The notes under the pieces: generated by a model | The model's input: the letters and a program-made list of their open reading frames with translations, nothing else | The model's database searches: none | What the model was told of the DNA's origin: nothing | In this document: piece after piece, positions 48,125 through 58,663 of the stretch | How positions within the stretch are numbered: position 1 is the first letter of the stretch | Layout: the number at the start of each line of letters is the position of its first letter | Translations under genes and position numbers: made by a program | Assembly (NCBI RefSeq): GCF_050947875.1 | Contig: NC_134576.1 | Coordinates: 59,710,255 to 59,774,254, forward strand | Source: Dermacentor variabilis | Taxonomy: Eukaryota > Arthropoda > Arachnida > Ixodida > Ixodidae | Length of the DNA: 64,000 bases | Direction: 5' to 3'

Positions 48125-49464
48125 TCTGTATGTGGTGCTACTGGCGCGGTATGTATCGCTTAGTTCGCCAGTACGCCCTGCCCTGCCTCATATGCCAACG
48201 ACGCAAGACGCCGCCTCAACATGCCAACGGCTCCTTGCAACCTTTACCATGCCCCACGCACGCGCTCGACCGCGTCGGCATTGACCTATACGGTCCGCTT
48301 CCCAACACACCAAGAGGCAACCGCTGGGTTATTGTTGCTATCACCCACCTCACGCGGTACGCCGAACCTTCAGTCCTAGCATCTGCCACAGCAAAAGACG
48401 TCGCCAGTTTTATCCTTCAAAACCTAATTTTACGCCATGGAGCTCTTCGAGAATGACTGAGCGACCGCGGTGGCGTTTTTCTCTCAGACGTCACTGCAGG
48501 ATTGCTAAAGGAGTGTCGCATCATTCACCGCACTACCACGGCATATCATCCTCAAACTAATGGAATGACAGAGCGTTTCAACCGAACCCTTGGTGACATG
48601 TTGGCCATGTATGTTTCTTCTGACCACTTGAATTGGGATCGCATTCTGCCTTTCTTCACCTACGCTTACAATACCGCCACGCAAAGTACCACAAGGTTCT
48701 CCCCTTTCTTTCTCTTTTATGGACACGAACCTTTATCCACTTTGGACACGATTCTGCCTTAGCGACCAGATGCTTAGAAGTGCACGACTGTTTCTAGAGC
48801 GGCTGCTTACGCCGAAGAATGTCGCCAGCTCGCTCGTTCGTTGACATCCCAGGACGAGTGGCGCCAAAAGCATCGCCACTATTGATCAACTGCGGCTACG
48901 TGCTTCGCTCCTGGCTCGCTGGTCTGGTTGTGGGTGCCCTCTACTCCTCCAGGCCTTTGCTCTAAGCTGTTCTCCAAGCACCACGGTCCTTATCGGGTAT
49001 TGAAACAAACATCCGCGTTCAACTACCTCATCGACCCAACGGAAGCGCCTTCCGACCAGCGTCGTCGCGGCCAGGAAATTGTCTACGTCTCCCGGCTCAA
49101 GCAGTGCCATGACCCCCCTGTGCTTCCCTGTCTTTAGGTCGCCAGGATGGCTACTCTTTCGGTGGGGAGTGATTGTACTGAAGGCACTTGGCAATGGGCA
49201 CGGTGGTAATGAATGAGAAGAACACGACGAGCGGTGCTTGCTTCCCCGTTTCAATATAGCGCCGACCTGTTTAAGCCTACTGCTGCAACCTAGAACTAGC
49301 GCTGCTAGGCGCACGATCTGAAGTGGTCCACGTGGTGCGCCTTGGACCCTTTTACGGACGCTGACGAACTTCCTTATCTTGTTGTTTTCTTTGCTACGAG
49401 TGCTTTTCTTTATTACTTTCATTTGTTTGCAGCATCGGGTCGATGCTATTTAAAAGGGGGGTAA
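48125..49464 (+). mobile_element. Gypsy-type element, integrase half of pol (plus strand)
   Basis: 5'-truncated at about 48125 inside the integrase zinc-binding region (QYALPCLICQRRKTPP keeps the C-x2-C). The catalytic core shows RVGIDLYGPLPNTPRGNRW (D), LSDRGGVFLSDV (D) and YHPQTNGMTERFNRT (E). A stop replaces one codon just before LSDRGG (near 48456) and further stops follow near 48760 and 48880. The C-terminal domain includes FAPGSLVWLWVPSTPPG and HGPYRVLKQTSAFNYLI. A 3' untranslated region leads to a purine run (aaaagggggg, 49452-49461) that fits a polypurine tract, directly before the LTR. It is close to the minus-strand Gypsy at 50-54 kb in domain sequence. Confidence 0.88.
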
Positions 49465-49882
49465 TGACACGTGTACTTATCTTTGTCGGGCCACCACGTT
49501 TCGCCACCTAACAAGTGTTATCGCACAGCGCAGGACGCGCCTGCCTGTATCCGAAGTTTCTGGAAAGTTATCGATGCTTCTATTTGCTGTCTGTTGTCGC
49601 CGAACATTATGTTATCTGATTTCATCGCCTGACGCGAGTGGTGTAGAAATTTGTGGAAGGCACGCGGGTCCCAACGATTAGTCTGGAACGTTCGACGACT
49701 GCTGTACAAAAGCCGACGCGCTTGACCCGCTGATCAGATTTGGACGATCGCCGACCGTGTTCGCCGCTATCGTGGTGCTGTAAGTGTAGCCTCTTTTTGC
49801 GGGCACAGGTTTGCCCAATAAAAGTTAGTTTTGTCTTTCACAGTATTGCTACGGTGTTCTTCAACGTTACCACCACGTGACA
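49465..49882 (+). mobile_element. 3' LTR (about 418 bp) of the plus-strand Gypsy
   Basis: Begins tgacacgtgtac just after the polypurine tract and ends caccacgtgaca, with TG...CA termini that are roughly inverted. It includes gctgtacaaaagccgacgcg and a polyA signal (caataaaag near 49815). It directly abuts a TA array. Confidence 0.75.
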
Positions 49883-49883
49883 T

Positions 49884-49889
49884 TATATA

Positions 49890-49969
<80 letters not shown>
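49884..49969. repeat. TA dinucleotide microsatellite at the junction of two opposed Gypsy elements
   Basis: About 40 TA units with one G interruption near 49895, between the LTR end of the plus-strand element and the 3' end of the minus-strand element. Confidence 0.95.
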
Positions 49970-49970
<1 letters not shown>

Positions 49971-52900
49971 CGACGATGTGTATTGTCGTTCACAACGTTG
50001 TGGAACGCTAGGTATAGACACTGCAAGGGCTGTCCGTCACACGGGGCTCTCTCGCGATCAAGGCACGGTCCTTCCTCTTCCTCGTCAGTCGGCACGTACA
50101 CATGGGCGCGTCTGCTTCATTACAATGCCCCGGGATTCAAGCGTAGCCATCCTGGTGCCTCGGGGTGCGGAGAAGATGAGTGGGTCGTAATAGGGCTTCA
50201 GGTGGTAGACGTGTACCTTCTCTCGGCCACGACGACGCAGGTCTGGTGACACCGTGAGCGGCTCGACAATGTAGCTGACCGGTGAAGTGGCCTTGATGAT
50301 ACGGTACGGCCCTTGATAACGCGCCAAGAGTTTAGAAGAAAGTCCAGGAACGTGGGCTGATATCCAAAGCCACACAAGAGAACCAGGAGCAAAGTTGTGC
50401 GGTGGTTGATGAGCATGGTCATGCCTTGTCTTTTGACGTGCTTGTTTCTCACTAGTCAGGGCGCGTGCCAGCTGACGGCAAGCTTCAGCATATTTGGCGA
50501 CTTCGGAAAGTGGAGTATACTCTGTAGCGTCAGGTTGGTATGGCAGTATGGTGTCTAATGGGCATGAAGGCTCACGGCCATACATAAGGAAAAAGGGGAA
50601 GAAGATGGTGGTCGCTTGCGTCGCGGTGTTGTATGCGAACGTAAGAAAATGGAGTACGGTGCCGCAGTCGGAGTGATCGGATGAGATGTACATCCGCAAC
50701 ATGTCGCCAAGAGTGCGATCGAACCGCTCGGTCAAACCGTTGGTTTGAGGATGGTACGCGGTCGATTTGCGGTGAATTATCCTGCACTCAACGAGGAGGG
50801 CTTGAACGCCCTCCTCGTTGTTCTCTCTATCGCCCTCTATCCTATCTCTATCGCCCTCTATCACTCAGTTGTTCTCGGGGAGCACCATGGCGAAGAATAA
50901 AACTGCAAAAAATCAAGAAACCAACGTCACGGGCGGTCGCTGCTGGCAGAGCTGCAGTCTCAGCGTAGCGAGGAAGGTGGTCTACGCCGACAATAATCCA
51001 CCGATTTCCACACCCGATACATAGAAGCGGGCCGTAGAGGTCGATGCCGACGCGGTCGAACGGACGAGATAGGCATGGTAGCGACTACAACGGTCCTGTT
51101 AAACGCTGGGTAGGTGTCTTGCCTTGTTGGCATGTAGTACAAGACTGAATGTACTTTTGCACGAAGTTGTACATGCCTCCTCAATAATAGCGTTGGCACA
51201 ACCGTGTGTAAGCTTTCAGGACGCCGGTATGAGCGCTGAGGGGATCAGCGTGAAATTACGCGCAGATGTCAGAGCGCATATGACGAGGTATAACAAGGAG
51301 CCATTTGCGACCGTCGGGCATATAGTTGCCATGACCTAGAATGTTGTCCCACACGGAAAAGTGGGTTGCTTGGCGACGCAGTGCTCGTGTCGAAGGGACG
51401 TCAGACGGAGCGGCAAGGTAGTCAAGTAGTATTAGAAGTGTTGAGTCCTTGCGCTGCTCTGTGACCATGTCAGTGATGGCCAACGGTGACAGTGGGAACG
51501 AGGAAGGTGACAAAGACGCTATATCAGGCGTCAGTGGGGAGCGAGAGAGCGCATCAGCGTCGGAGTGCTTGCGACCGGAGCAGTACATGACGCGCATGTC
51601 GTTCTCTTGCAAGGGAAGCGCCCAACGTCCCAAGCGTCCGACGGGCGAAAGAACGAGAGTAAAGGTATGGGCGAAACTTGCTTAGTGCCCAGATGATCTC
51701 TAGGCACTCCTTTTCTGTGACGGAGTAATTAAATTCTGCTTTCTTTAGAGTACAGCACGCATAGGCGGCGACGTGTTCATCATAGCCAGCTTTCCGTTGC
51801 GCTAAGACCGCGCCAAGGCCAACTCCGCTGGCGTCAGTATGAACTTCCGTGAAAGCATCAGGATCGTAGTGGCGAAGAAACGGTTGTGAGGTCAACAAGT
51901 GGCGCAACTGCTGAAATGCTGGATCACATTCAGGTGACCACGCTGCTATGCCGTTCCTGGCGGAAAGTAAACTTGTCAAGGGTGCCATGATGTATGCGAA
52001 ATTGCGTACGAAGCGACAAAAACAGGAACATAAACTAATAAAACTTCTGAGGGTTTTGATAGACGTGGGCTTTGGGAAGTCTGCAACTGAGCGGAGCTTG
52101 TCTGGGTCCGGGAGGACGCCGTCTTTTGAGATAACGTGACCCAAGATGGTTAGCTTGCTCGCAGCAGAACGGCACTTTTTGAGGTTAAGCTGTAGGCCGG
52201 CAGATGCGAGACAGCTCAGAATCTCATGCAGGTGAGCGAGGTGTGGCGGAAAATCGGTTGAGAAGACGACGATGACGTCGAGGTAACATAAACAGGTCTT
52301 CCATTTGTGGCCGCGAAGGATGGTGTCGATCATACGCTCAAAAGTAGCAGGCGTGTTACACAGCCCGAAGGGCATGACGTTAAACTCGTAGAGGCCATCG
52401 GGTGTAACGAATGCTGTTTTCGGACGGTCAGGTTCGGCCATAGGAACTTGCCGTACCCAGAGCGCAGATCTAAGGAACTGAAATATTCTGCGCCCTATAA
52501 ATAGTCGAGAGCGTCATCGATCCGAGGCAGTGGATAAACGTCTTTTCTCGTTATCTTGTTTAGGCGTCTGTAGTCGACACAAAAGCGAATGGAGCCATCT
52601 TTTTTTGTTACCAATACAACAGGTGAAGACAGGGACTTTGAGAGGGACGGATGACTCTACGTTTAAGCGTATCGTCCACTTGCTCTGTGATGATTCGGCG
52701 CTCTTCAGCGGAGACACGATGCGGGCGCTGTCGCAAGGGGAGTGGAAACCGATGTCGATGATGTGAGAAGCACCGGTGGCACGCCCCAATGACGTGTGAT
52801 GACAGTCGAAAGAAGAGAGAAACTTGTGAAGGAGAGTGGTGGCGATGAGATGGGGAAAGAGCAGGGTCGATGGCGTTGTCAAAACCCACTGAAGGTGATA

Positions 52901-54395
52901 CATCTGAGACCGAAGCGATGGCGCCAATGTGACGGAAGGAGTCGGTAGGAACATCGAGATCGCCAACATAGTCGACAGCTTGGAAGTATCCTATGGTCTC
53001 TCCACGCAGTAGGCCGATCGGGTACTGGTAGTAGTTGGTGACTAGAATCACAGTTGACCCAGATGTTATAGTAAGCACGGCAAACGGAATAACAATGCCT
53101 TTGCGCTGAGCAAACAAATCGGACGGCGTGAACACTACAGTGGCGTCAGACGCGGCATCAGACGACAGGACAACAGCCATCGACGACTCAGGGGGTATGG
53201 TTGTGTCGTCAACAACAATGAGTTTGTCGGCAATGTGACGAGAGCTCGTCAGCAGTGATTCACATAGTGGTAAAAGCGACACTTCTGCCCACGAACACTC
53301 AATGACAGCATGATGACGTGAGAGGAAATCCCAGCCAAGGATGATGTCGTGAGAGCACGATGGTTGCACGAAACACTCGGTTATGTAGAGAACGTCGTTG
53401 ATGACGACACGTGCCGTGCATACAGCTGAAGGGTGAATTCGCCTGTGCGCTGGCAGTGGCGAGCGCCAGGCCGGAGGGAGCTGTAGTCACATTTCGTAAT
53501 TTACGACAAAGGTTCTCGTGAACAATGGAAACGGCAGCTCCGGTATCGACTAGGGTCACTGCCGGTACTCCCTCTACGAAAACGGTAATAACATTTTGCA
53601 GCGAATAATGAGATCTTGAAAACGTTGATGTATTGCAGTTCTTGCCTCGGGAACTGCACCAGCCAGTTTCCCTCTTCAGTGGGAGCTCGACGACGCAGGG
53701 GTGAAATCGAATGGCGACGACGAAAAGGGGAACGCCCAGTTTCTGATCGGCGATCAGTATCAAGACGTCGCGGTGAAATGGAGCCGTGGCGGCGTATTGT
53801 GACGCGTAGCTGGTCGTGTCAAAGGTGGTACGCGTAGTAGGGGCGCGTCGGGGACAAAAGCGCGCCACATGGCCAGCAATGCCGCAGGCGAAGCAGATAG
53901 GCGGTTTTCTATAGTGCACCACGTCTCGGTAGGACGAAAAAACTGTGGTGCCTCTCGGGCAACTGGAAATGAAGCCGGATGCACGGGCGATGAAAAGGAA
54001 GCTGTCGGCGCAGGTGGCCATGGAACCACGCCTGCATAACTGAGCGGGAGCAACGTAGGATGAGTGGCAAATTCGGTATGGGACAGCGGCACACTGATCG
54101 GATCGGGTGGTGGGGTCGTAGGAGCTGCAGGAAGCGCTTCGGATATCTGAGTCCGGATGGTGTGCTGCAGCATTGGAGGCAAAGCTGCCGTAGGTGCGTC
54201 ACTGTGAGGCAGCGGCGAGAGCTGCCACCTCTTCACGAACAAAATCTTTAATATGCTGCGAGAGGGTCGAGTTGGTCATGTCGGCCGAAAGCGCGATGCT
54301 CGAGACGGAATCGGAGTTCTGAATGTTCTGGCAGGCGATAGGTGTTGGCAGCGCAGCTCGTCAGAGCTCTGGCAGAGGTTAATGAGGACGGATAC
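49970..54395 (-). mobile_element. Gypsy-type element, gag (part) to integrase, 3' LTR missing
   Basis: Minus-strand order: gag tail (MTNSTLSQHIKDFVREEVAA near 54290); CCHC knuckle CFACGIAGHVARFC (about 53895-53854); protease VTLVDTGAAVSIV (about 53553) and DIILGWDFL; RT with [16 protein letters not shown] near 52660 and LPRI near 52540; [15 protein letters not shown]; the catalytic box [10 protein letters not shown] near 52280, where the second Asp is Val; RNase [18 protein letters not shown] near 51840; H2C2 finger near 51250-51140; integrase VGIDLYGPL, LSDRG and AYHPQTNGLTERF; C-terminal domain to a stop at 50085. Stops, frameshifts and a small tandem duplication (gatagagggcgatagaga, 50825-50870) inside the integrase core inactivate it. 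gag is cut at 54395 by other elements and no LTR is recognisable before the TA array. Confidence 0.9.
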
Positions 54396-54899
54396 GCTAA
54401 CAGACATTATAGCTTCTAACTTTGATTCCTTCCAAGCATTTGATCTACATGATAACATTGACACATTAGTCTATGCATTTGAGCGCATCGTAAAACTACG
54501 CATTGGTAATTTTGTTCCCCTCAAGACTAAAAAGAGCAATCCTAAGATTCCATGGATGAATCGCAGCATACCGCACATAAGACATTGTGTTCGTCATCTT
54601 CGCCTATTGAAAAAGGCATGTAATCCAGACATTATCATTCCTTTTAACACTGCTAAGAAAGAACTACGTATCAAAATGAAAACAGCTAAAAACATTCATT
54701 TTCAAGTTGAACTAGCACAATTATTACGCTCGAAGCCGCGCAAATTCTGGACTTCTATCACGCCAACTAAAACTGCTGCAGTTTTCTAGATGACATAGCT
54801 ATATTTCTGATCCCTCCGATATAGCTAACGCTTTTGATGTCTACTTCCAATCAGTGTTCACGCATGACAAGAACTCTCTCCCGGTTCTCACAAATACTA
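54396..54899 (+). mobile_element. CR1-like LINE, 5' fragment (before RT)
   Basis: An open frame reads TLTDIIASNFDSFQAFDLHD, FERIVKLRIGNFVPLKTKK, NPKIPWMNRSIPHIRHCVR and LLRSKPRKFWTSITPTK. This is the segment between endonuclease and RT in CR1/L2/Jockey-type ORF2 proteins. It is 5'-truncated, meets the Gypsy gag near 54395, and is interrupted at about 54899 by the reversed RTE. Its continuation is at 57995. Confidence 0.8.
54891..54899. repeat. Target-site duplication of the 55-kb RTE (left)
   Basis: caaatacta, also at 57986-57994. Removing the element and one copy keeps the reading frame of the CR1-like LINE. Confidence 0.8.
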
Positions 54900-57800
54900 T
54901 AATCATAATCACCACCATCATCATCAGCTTAATCATGTCCACTGCAGGACTAAGGCCTCTCCCTGCGATCTCCAATTACCCCTGTCCTGCGCCAACCGAC
55001 TAAATAGCACCCGCAAATTTCCTAATTTCGTCACTCCATCTAGTCTTCTGCCGTCCTCTACTGCGCTGCTGTTCTTTTGGTACCCATTCTCTTACCCTAA
55101 TGGTACAACGGTTATCTAGTCTGCCCATTACATGACCTGCCCAGCGCCATTTTTTCCTCTTAACGTGTATTAGAACATTGTCTATGCCCGTTTGCTCTCT
55201 GATCCAAACTGCTGTCTTTCTGCCTCTTAAAGTTATGCCTAGCATTCTTCGATCCATCGCTCTTTGCGCGGTCCTTAACTTGTTCTCAAGCTTCTTGGTC
55301 AGCCGCCAAATCTCTGCACCGTATGTCTTTACCGGTAAAATGCACTGATTGTATACTTTCCTTTTCAATGATAACGGTAAGCTTCCATTCAGGAGCTCAC
55401 GATGTCTGCCGTACGCGATCCAACCCATTTTTATTCTTCCTTGAATTATCTTCTCATGGTCCGGGTTCCCTGTGATTAGCTGACCTAGGTAAACGTGCTC
55501 CTCCACAGACTCTAGAGGCTGACTTACGATGTTGAGCTCTTGCTCCCTTGCCAGGTTATTTATCATTATCTTTGTCTTCTGCATATTAATCGTCAGTCCC
55601 ACTCTTACACTCTCCCTGTTAAGGCCCTGAGTCATTTGTTGTACCTCGTCGGCATTGTTGCTGAATAGAACAATGTCATCGGCAAACCGAAGGTTGTTGA
55701 GGTATTCGCCGTTGAACTTTACTCCTAAGCCTTCCCAGTTTAATAGCTTGAATACTTCTTCTAAGCATGCAGTGAATAGCATCGGAGAGATTGTGTCTCC
55801 TTGTCCGACCCCATTCTTTATAGGTATGTTTCTACTTTTCTTGTGTAGAATTAAGGTGGCTGCGAAATCTCTGTAGATACTTTCTAGGGTAGTTACGTAA
55901 GCGGTTTTTACTCTTTGATTAATGCCTCCATGACTGCTGGTATCTCTACTGAACCAAATGCTTTTTGGTAATCTATGAAAGCCATTAAGAGAGGTGTATT
56001 GTACTCTGCGGATTTCTCGATAACCTGGTTAATGATATGGATCTGATCCATTGTAGAGTAACCTTTCCTTAAGCCAGCTTGCTCCCTTGGTTGACTAAAT
56101 TCCAGTGTTGTCCTTATTCTATTGGAGAATATTTTATTAAATATCTTATATAATACTGGAAGTAAGCTAATGGGCCTATAATTTTTCAGTTCTTTATCGT
56201 CGCCCTTTTCGTGGATTAGTATAATTTTTGCATTCTTCCAGTTTTCTGGGACCCTTGCAGTCGATATACAGTTCGTATAGAGAACCACCAGTTTTCCTAG
56301 CATTATGCCTCCTCAATCTTTGATTAAATCGACTGTTATTCCATCCTCTCCTGCCAGTTTTCCCCGTTTCATGCCTCGCAAGGCCTTACTGACCTCATCT
56401 CTAGTTATAGGAGGAGTTTCTGTAAACTGTTCATTATTGTTTTGAATGGAGCGCTACTGAGTCGTCTGGGTACTGTAAAGGTCAGTATAGAATTCTTCCG
56501 CTGCATTTACTATATCTTCAAGATTGCTGATAATATTACCCTGCTTATCTTTCAGTGCATACATCTTGCTTTGCCCTATGTCAAGTTTCCTTCTCACTGA
56601 TTTCAGGCTGCGTCCATTTTTTACGGCTTCTTCAGTCTTTCTCACGTTATAGTTTCGAATATCATTTATTTTTGCCTTGTTCATTAGTTTTTACAGTTCC
56701 GCGTATTCTATCTTATCTCTTAAGTTGGACACTTTCATTCTTTGTCGTTACTTTATTAGTTCCTTTGTTACTTGGGAGAGCTTGCCTACTGGTTGCCTTG
56801 GCGACTTGCCTCCCACTTCAACTGCTGCCTCTGAAGCAAGCCTCGTTACGGTTTCATTCATTACCTCTATGTCATCATCATCATCATCTCTCTGTTCTAA
56901 GACTGCATATTTGTTTGCAAGTACCAGCCAAAATATGTCTGCTTTTGCCCTTACTGCCACTAAGTTGACCTGTTCTTTCTTGACCAATTTTACTCTTTCT
57001 CTGTTTAAATTGAGGAGTACCCTGGCCCTCACTAACCTATGATCCCTACAGTTTACCCTACCTGTTACTTGAACATCCTGCGCCATGCTGGGACCGGCAG
57101 AAGGTATGAAATCAATTTCATTTCTTGTTTCACCAGTACGTCTTTTCCACGTCCATTTTCTGTTGCTACGTTTCCTGAAAAAAGTGTTCATTATTCTCAG
57201 CTCATTGCTTTCCGCGAATTCTACCAGCATGTCACCTCTAGCGTTTCTAGAATCTACACCGTAGTTGCCAATTGCCTGTTCACCCGCCTGCTTTTTCCCC
57301 ACTTTTGCATTGAAGTCCCCCATTACTAGTGTATACCACGTTTACATTTTTCTCATCGCTAATTGAACATCTTTATCAAACTGATCTACTTCCTCACCGT
57401 CGTGACTGGACGTTGGAGCGTAGGTTTGTATTATCTTTATTTATACCTTTTATTGAGTTTACGACTACTGCTACTCTCTTGTTGATGCTGTGGAATTCGT
57501 CAATGTCGCCCGCTATGTCTTTATGGGTTAGGAATCCTACCCCGTATTGCTTCTTATCAGGGAGACCTCTACAGCAGAGGACCTGGCCATCATTCAGCAA
57601 TGTGTAAGCTTCACTTGGTCTTTTAATATCACTAAGGCCGATAATATTCCAACAAATGTCTGATTAGTTCTTCAAAGAGACCTGATAAGCTTGCCTCGCT
57701 CGAGAGGGTGCGGGTATTAAACGTTGCAAGGGTCAGTTTCCATTGGCGGCCTGTCCTGACCAATATATTCTGAGCACCACCTGCTGCGTTGCAAGTCTGA

Positions 57801-57985
57801 CCACCGCCTTGGTCAGATGCTCCGCAGCCACTGGGGACTGAGGGCCATTTCATTGAGGAGATCATTTAATTAGGGATGTTGTGCCGAATACTGCACCAGG
57901 GAGGCCAATTCCTGTTCTGGTGAGGGAGTGTCCTTGTTGAAGCTTAGTGGGCCATCCTAATTTCGAATACTAATCAATACTAATT
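54900..57985 (-). mobile_element. Near-full-length RTE-type LINE inserted in the CR1-like LINE
   Basis: About 3.1 kb on the minus strand. The 5' UTR (ttggcctccctggtgcagta near 57900) matches the 42.4-kb copy. Endonuclease: LTLATFNTRTLSSEASL, MGDFNAKVGKKQAGEQ (57323) and NCRDHRLVRARV, with stops near 57632 and 57394. RT: GDDKELKNYRPISLLPVLYK, QAGLRKGYSTMDQIHIINQV, LRFADDIVLFSNN (F-A-D-D intact) and INMQKTKIMINNLA. C-terminus: WRWAGHVMGRLDNRCTIRV, to a stop at 55000. The tail (cat-rich) is at about 54905-54925. Flanking direct repeat caaatacta (54891-54899 and 57986-57994). It belongs to a somewhat different subfamily from the other three RTE copies. Confidence 0.93.
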
Positions 57986-57994
57986 CAAATACTA
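57986..57994. repeat. Target-site duplication of the 55-kb RTE (right)
   Basis: Second caaatacta; just left of it a short filler of aatactaat-like repeats lies at the RTE 5' end. Confidence 0.8.
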
Positions 57995-58663
57995 ATCCTA
58001 ACCTTTCTACCGGCGATCTGGTATCAGTGAAAACGGCATCCTAAACTTGATTCTCAATTTAGACACAAAGGATTGCACTGGTCCTGACAATACTCTGAAC
58101 AGTTTTCTAGTAACATACTCTCTCTTGTCTTCAAGTCATTTGGCGGCCATATTTCCCAAATCGTTGACTTCAGGCATCTTCCTCCATTCTTGGAAGCTAG
58201 CCAAGGTCCTGCGTCTGTATAAGACTGGTGATAAGCAATATTTTTCTAACTGTAAACCTACATCGCTTACCTCCAATTCCGGAAAACTACTAGAACATAT
58301 CATACAGAAGCACATAATAGAATACCTCAAATCGAATAAAATTATCTTGAACATACAACACGGATTTCGTCGTTGTTTCAGCACAGCAACACAACCGGTA
58401 AAATTTTCACATGACAGTGCTATAAATCTTCATATTGGCAATCGAACTGATGCACTGTTTCTATACTTTTCCAAAGCTTTCGACATAGTTATACACAGGC
58501 TGCTGAGTCAACTAAACGCAATTTTAAATAAACTTCTACTGATCGACTGGATATCTAGCTTTCTTAACTCTCGCTCGCAATTCGTTTCATTTAATTCCAC
58601 TTTGTCCTCAACTGTGAATGTAACATAAGGTGTTCCACAGGGCTCTGTTCTGGGAGCCTTGTT
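57995..58663 (+). mobile_element. CR1-like LINE, RT fragment (continuation)
   Basis: The RT N-terminal half resumes in the plus strand: DTKDCTGPDNTLNSFL, WKLAKVLRLYKTGDKQYFSN, SNSGKLLEHIIQKHIIEYL, NIQHGFRRCFSTATQ (usually QHGFR), FLYFSKAFDIVIHRLLSQL, and after one stop at 58627 GVPQGSVLGALL. The YxDD box and the 3' end are missing: the element stops abruptly near 58663, where a minus-strand Gypsy integrase begins. So both ends are cut, the right one not by normal 5' truncation. Confidence 0.82.

Noticed and set aside
49893..50249. Open frames of alternating Tyr-Ile residues around the TA array
   Set aside because: These are translations of the TA microsatellite running into the opposite strand of the Gypsy element.
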